From CAZXMB01 sp964641715 (GTDB lineage: Bacteria; Desulfobacterota; BSN033; UBA1163), in assembly GCA_964641715.1 (NCBI GenBank), contig CAZXMB010000144.1:1-7622 (forward strand): 7,622 nt of DNA, given 5' to 3'. The notes beneath the pieces are model-generated. The model ran no database searches and was not told the origin of the DNA. It worked only from the letters and a program-made list of their open reading frames with translations. This document shows, one piece after another, positions 4,173 through 7,622 of the stretch (position 1 is the first letter of the stretch; each line of letters begins with the position of its first letter). The position numbers were made by a program, and so were the translations under genes.

Positions 4173-6149
4173 ATGAAACCGGTGTTAAAAAAATCAATCC
4201 TTATCCTTTTTATTATCTTCATCCCTCTTTTATTTACTCATGACATGATGGGGGCAGAAACCCCGGCGGTTGGGAAGAAAGAAACCTCTCAGCCCGCTTC
4301 GGTGAACAAGACTCCTGAGGCTTCAAAGAAAGGGGAGAAATTTGTCATCAAGGGTCGAGAATATTGCTATGAATGCATTGATAATTCAGAATGCCTGGGT
4401 TGTCATGGAAATAAGATCAGCGAGAGAAAATTTGCTCAATCCGTTCATGGAGCCAATTCCTGTAACAGCTGTCACTGGGACATTACGGATGTTAAAGACC
4501 ATGTGAAGGCAAAGGGGGCAAGGATTCATACCGAACCGGTCACCTGTCATCGGTGTCATAAGAAGGAAGGGGCGGAGCATTATGCGAGTGCCCATTTTAT
4601 CAATGATGTTCAATGTAAAGACTGTCATAAAGAGATCCATGAGATGACCCCCTGGAAAGGGGATAAGGCCCGGGTCGTCCAAAAATGTTCAACCTGCCAT
4701 TCTGATGATGGCTATTCCGAGAGTATCCATGGTAAATCCGTTCTTGATGGAAACCCGGATTCGGCCACCTGCAGCGATTGTCATGGTCTTCATAAGATTC
4801 CGATCCTGAAGGGTGATGAACCCAAGGTGGTCCAATCCCGTAAGGAATTCCATACCGAGGTCTGTCAGAAATGCCATGCGGATAAGGAGATGATGGAACG
4901 GAATAAGGTCTTTCTCATTGCCACCCAGACCTATTATGAGAGTTACCATGGAAAAGTTGAGCACCTGGGATACCCTAAGTTAGTGGCGGGTTGTGCGGAC
5001 TGCCATGGATTTCACAATATCCTCTCAAGGGATGATCCAAAATCCCTTATCTCTGATAAGCGTCTGGTGGAGACCTGTGGAAAGTGTCATCCAAAGGCAA
5101 ACATTAATTTCGTCCAGTGGATTCCCCATGCCACTCATAATGATCCTGAACAAGAGCCGGTGCTTTATGCTGTTTTTGTGATCATGACAGGACTTCTCGT
5201 CTCTGTTTTTGGTGTCTTCTGGGTTCACACCTTCCTCTGGTGGCGAAAAGATTTCTGGGAAAAAAGGGAACTGAGGGCCAAGGGGGTCTTCTTTCCCCAG
5301 CATGTGAGACCGGACGAAGCCGGACACATCTACCGCCGGTTCAGCCTCTTCGATATCGTTCTCCATTTTGCGATGATGGTCACCTTCATCGGACTTGTCC
5401 TCACCGGACTCCCGCTGAAATTTTCTCATGCCCCATGGGCGAGCGGCCTGATGCACTTTCTGGGTGGAGCGAGGGTAGCGGGTTTCATCCATCGGATCTG
5501 CGCTGGCATCACCTTTGCTTATTTTGGAACCACCATTAGCTATATCCTCTATTTTCTCTTCTTTAAGAAGACCCCTGACCATTCAAACCCATTCCAGAGG
5601 CTTTTTGGCCCGGATTCCCTCTGCCCCCGCTGGAAGGATGTCCAGGATATCATCGGGATGATTCGGTGGTTCTTTAACAAAGGGCCAAAACCTCAATTTG
5701 ACCGATGGACTTACTGGGAGAAATTCGATTTCCTTGCCGTTTTCTGGGGGATGTTCGCCATCGGACTTTCGGGATTGATGCTCTGGTTCCCGGAGTTCTT
5801 TACCATCTTCTTACCCGGGTGGATCCTCAATATTGTAACGATTGTCCATTCCGATGAAGCCCTCTTGGCCTCAGGTTTCATCTTTACGGTCCATTTCTTC
5901 AACACCCATTTCAGACCATCGAAGTTCCCGATCGATACGGTGATCTTCACCGGAAGGTTTCCAAAATACGAACTGCTGGAGGAGAGATCCGAACAGTATA
6001 AACGCCTGATGGCGGAGAAGAGATTGGAGACCTATCGGGATCAATATCCCAGTGTGGCGGCAGACCTCTTCTCGAACATCATTGGGTTTGCCATGCTGGC
6101 CATCGGGCTCCTCTGCATCTTCCTGATCGGCTGGGAGTTCCTTGTTTAA
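4173..6149 (+). CDS. cbcL: CbcL-like nine-heme c / diheme b inner-membrane quinol cytochrome
   Basis: A 658-residue membrane cytochrome likely to oxidise menaquinol and pass electrons to periplasmic cytochromes, the role of CbcL in Geobacter when reducing low-potential extracellular acceptors. A signal peptide (about 1-28, hydrophobic 8-21) is followed by a Lys/Ala/Pro-rich spacer and a periplasmic domain with nine CxxCH heme motifs, starting at C74, C97, C125, C148, C172, C200, C231, C274 and C302. Membrane spans lie at about 329-353, 393-413, 434-463, 516-538, 550-575 and 633-656. The central four resemble the FdnI/HydC cytochrome b fold, with candidate heme b ligands H398, H440, H559 and H574 or H579. 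The nine-heme plus cytochrome b architecture is what identifies it; the symbol is given on that basis, without an alignment. An extra CYEC pair (C65, C68) lacks the heme-ligand His. It is divergent from the zinc-ribbon gene and converges with the next gene. A nitrite- or tetrathionate-type electron-transfer relative is the alternative. Confidence 0.85.
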   Translation: MKPVLKKSILILFIIFIPLLFTHDMMGAETPAVGKKETSQPASVNKTPEASKKGEKFVIKGREYCYECIDNSECLGCHGNKISERKFAQSVHGANSCNSCHWDITDVKDHVKAKGARIHTEPVTCHRCHKKEGAEHYASAHFINDVQCKDCHKEIHEMTPWKGDKARVVQKCSTCHSDDGYSESIHGKSVLDGNPDSATCSDCHGLHKIPILKGDEPKVVQSRKEFHTEVCQKCHADKEMMERNKVFLIATQTYYESYHGKVEHLGYPKLVAGCADCHGFHNILSRDDPKSLISDKRLVETCGKCHPKANINFVQWIPHATHNDPEQEPVLYAVFVIMTGLLVSVFGVFWVHTFLWWRKDFWEKRELRAKGVFFPQHVRPDEAGHIYRRFSLFDIVLHFAMMVTFIGLVLTGLPLKFSHAPWASGLMHFLGGARVAGFIHRICAGITFAYFGTTISYILYFLFFKKTPDHSNPFQRLFGPDSLCPRWKDVQDIIGMIRWFFNKGPKPQFDRWTYWEKFDFLAVFWGMFAIGLSGLMLWFPEFFTIFLPGWILNIVTIVHSDEALLASGFIFTVHFFNTHFRPSKFPIDTVIFTGRFPKYELLEERSEQYKRLMAEKRLETYRDQYPSVAADLFSNIIGFAMLAIGLLCIFLIGWEFLV

Positions 6150-6163
6150 TGCGGAATTTGGAA

Positions 6164-6198
6164 GAAGTAGGGAACGGTTTGAAACCGTTCCCTACTTC
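6164..6198. terminator. Perfect 17-bp-arm palindrome between convergent genes
   Basis: GAAGTAGGGAACGGTTT (6164-6180) and its exact complement (6182-6198) are separated by a single G. It lies 14 nt after the cytochrome stop and contains the TAG stop and the last codon of the convergent gene (6192-6197). The T tracts on either side are weak (GTAATTTTAC on the right, TTCCAAATTCC on the left when read from the minus strand). It may be a bidirectional terminator, or a REP-like element inserted between the genes, or both. Confidence 0.7.
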
Positions 6199-7622
6199 GT
6201 AATTTTACATCCAATCTTTTCGAGGTAAGCCGCGTAATTAAAGGCAGGGCTTTGATCTTTGGTATGGCAGTTTCGGCAGATGCCGAGGGTCACATTCCTC
6301 TCTATCCTTCCCTTTCCAGGGTGTCCCTTCCCTTCTCCATGGCAGGCTTCACACTGAACACCCCTGAGGTAGAAGGGGACTTCCTCAACCGTGGCATATT
6401 CCCCAAGCTTCCCGTATCCGGTCGAATGGCAGATCAGGCATTCTTCCTGAGTATATTTAGGGGAGGCGATGATGGTCTGGGTCGCTCTGGCATGTTTAGT
6501 CTTGGACCAATTTCTGTAACTGAGCTCATGACATTTTTTACAGGAGATCGCTCCCACAAGGGGACTGTCCCTGGGAATCCGGGCGATCATCTCTTTCTCG
6601 GGTAACTCCTTTTCAGGGGGAGCCACCACCTTTGGCTTATAGAGTTTTGCTGATTCGGCACGATAGTTCTCAACCCCCTTCAGGATCTTAGGATCATCCA
6701 CTACGGAGAGCTGGACCGGGATGGGGATGTGTTTATAGAAATTTTTTTCTTCAAGGGCGACAAGAGTTTTTTCCAGCTCCTTCTGCTTCGATTCCAAGAA
6801 TTTCAGTTCCTTCACCTTCATCTCATCCTGTTTGCCGGTTTTGCTCATCTCTGATTTAATCTGCATGGAACGGGTAATTAACCTCTCCATTCTTTTCTCC
6901 ATCTCATCGCGTTCACTGGAGATCAGAAATTTGATCGGCTTTTTGGTTTCGACCAGGGAGTAATCCAATCGTCCCAGATATCCTCCCCTTGGTTCAAGGC
7001 GGTAGATAGGGACCCCGTTGATTCTCTCTGCGACCGTCCTCTTCACCTCACCGCCTCCCCCTAAAATGAGGTCGATCTCACGATTCTCTTTGGCCAATTT
7101 TTTATCCTTCGATTCACCCAACTGGGATAGGACAACGATCAGATCACAATATTCCCTGAGGCTTTTCGTGATGGCCTTTGAGGCGGAGATCGGCTCGGAA
7201 ATGCTCAGCCCCGGGTCCCTTTCCTGCAGGGTGGGATTGAATTCATCATCAATGAGGCCCATCACCCCGATCTTCAGTCCTGCCAGCTCTTTGATCACAT
7301 AGGGCTTAAAGATTCCCTTTTGACTCTTTTTATCCACCACATTGGATGAGATGAATGGAAACTTTGATTTCTGGGTTATGTCGAGGAGGAATTTGAGACC
7401 CATCATTAAATCTTTTTCTCCCACATTGGCCACATCGTATCCCATCTCATTATAGGATTGGATGAGCAAATCGACACGAAGCAGTGCATCCCGTCGTTTG
7501 GTCTCGGTTTGAGGGGGTTTCCGAAAAAGGAGATTTCCTGTATCGAGGAGGAGGACCTTTCTCCCCTCTTTTTTCATCTGGGAGATCAGGGTGGACTTCT
7601 TGGCGACCCCGCCAAGAGGATT
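6192..7622 (-). CDS. Degenerate 5'-nucleotidase-like domain fused to tetraheme cytochrome c (5' end missing)
   Basis: The frame stays open to the window end: the 15 codons before the ATG at 7577 read NPLGGVAKKSTLISQ, matching the GGvArr-type segment of the UshA/SoxB metallophosphatase family. The N-terminus, probably with a signal peptide and the first metal motif, is therefore outside the window. Numbered from the Met at 7577: nucleotidase-like region 1-220, coiled coil about 222-280 (Glu/Lys-rich), linker to about 335, then a cytochrome c domain with four CxxCH motifs at C346, C380, C409 and C434, ending at 461 (K). The expected metal and catalytic motifs are altered: DTGN (12-15) for DxGD, VGEKD (52-56) for GNHE(F)D, SQLG (151-154) for SHxG, and GGGG (173-176) for GHxH. 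It is thus probably a pseudo-enzyme carrying a tetraheme, periplasmic or surface, electron-transfer module. Its stop lies inside a palindrome shared with the convergent cytochrome gene. Confidence 0.8.
   Translation of the reverse strand, partial: NPLGGVAKKSTLISQMKKEGRKVLLLDTGNLLFRKPPQTETKRRDALLRVDLLIQSYNEMGYDVANVGEKDLMMGLKFLLDITQKSKFPFISSNVVDKKSQKGIFKPYVIKELAGLKIGVMGLIDDEFNPTLQERDPGLSISEPISASKAITKSLREYCDLIVVLSQLGESKDKKLAKENREIDLILGGGGEVKRTVAERINGVPIYRLEPRGGYLGRLDYSLVETKKPIKFLISSERDEMEKRMERLITRSMQIKSEMSKTGKQDEMKVKELKFLESKQKELEKTLVALEEKNFYKHIPIPVQLSVVDDPKILKGVENYRAESAKLYKPKVVAPPEKELPEKEMIARIPRDSPLVGAISCKKCHELSYRNWSKTKHARATQTIIASPKYTQEECLICHSTGYGKLGEYATVEEVPFYLRGVQCEACHGEGKGHPGKGRIERNVTLGICRNCHTKDQSPAFNYAAYLEKIGCKITK

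Noticed and set aside
7577..7577. Met at 7577 as the true start of the cytochrome fusion
   Set aside because: The frame stays open to the window edge and encodes a family-typical GGVAKKSTL segment, so the gene is 5'-truncated by the window.
1..7622. CRISPR arrays, tRNA or rRNA genes, transposases
   Set aside because: No regularly spaced repeats, cloverleaf-type sequences, rRNA segments or transposase motifs were seen on either strand.

Overview
The window looks like a scaffold from an uncultivated, Geobacter-like anaerobe, most likely Desulfobacterota (Deltaproteobacteria) or possibly Nitrospirota. The reasons are a type IVa pilin with its own sigma-54 promoter, a GEMM-I-type riboswitch, a nine-heme/cytochrome b fusion of the CbcL kind used in extracellular electron transfer, and a second multiheme cytochrome fused to a nucleotidase-like domain. 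A run of exactly 100 N (3262-3361) shows that this is a scaffolded draft or metagenome assembly. The taxonomic guess is inference only.

Layout, left to right. 9-440 (minus): prepilin with a short class IVa leader, preceded by a sigma-54 -24/-12 element (491-507) and three TGTC sites resembling PilR sites. 686-799 (minus): an unrecognised 37-residue single-span membrane protein with a strong ribosome binding site. Its leader (about 1029-800) holds a second sigma-54 element (1040-1056), a GEMM-I (cyclic dinucleotide) aptamer (878-1015) and an intrinsic terminator (834-867). The 5' arm of the terminator is perfectly complementary over 11 nt to the conserved AAGCCACGGGU of the aptamer, so an antiterminator/terminator switch can be drawn directly from the sequence. 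The aptamer is atypical: it has C where the ligand-reading G20 should be, and 53 extra nucleotides between GACGC and AAAGCC.

1211-3232 (minus): ABC-F type ATPase (two nucleotide-binding domains plus a C-terminal coiled coil). Then come the assembly gap, flanked by inverted TTCCA-rich degenerate repeats, and 3414-3764 (minus), an FmdB-type small zinc-ribbon protein. 3778-4172 is a non-coding divergent interval with a REP-like palindrome.

4173-6149 (plus): CbcL-like inner-membrane quinol-oxidising cytochrome (nine CxxCH motifs, then a membrane cytochrome b). It converges on a gene at 6192-7622 (minus, 5' end outside the window) that fuses a degenerate 5'-nucleotidase-type domain, a coiled coil and a tetraheme c-type domain. 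A perfect 17-bp-arm palindrome between them contains the stop codon of the second gene.

How it may fit together (inference): the pilus gene and the riboswitch-controlled small membrane protein share sigma-54-type promoters and a likely second-messenger input. The two cytochrome genes provide inner-membrane and periplasmic or outer-surface electron-transfer parts. The strongest candidate for something new is the leader at 800-1060: a structurally modified GEMM riboswitch controlling a tiny membrane protein directly upstream of a pilin.
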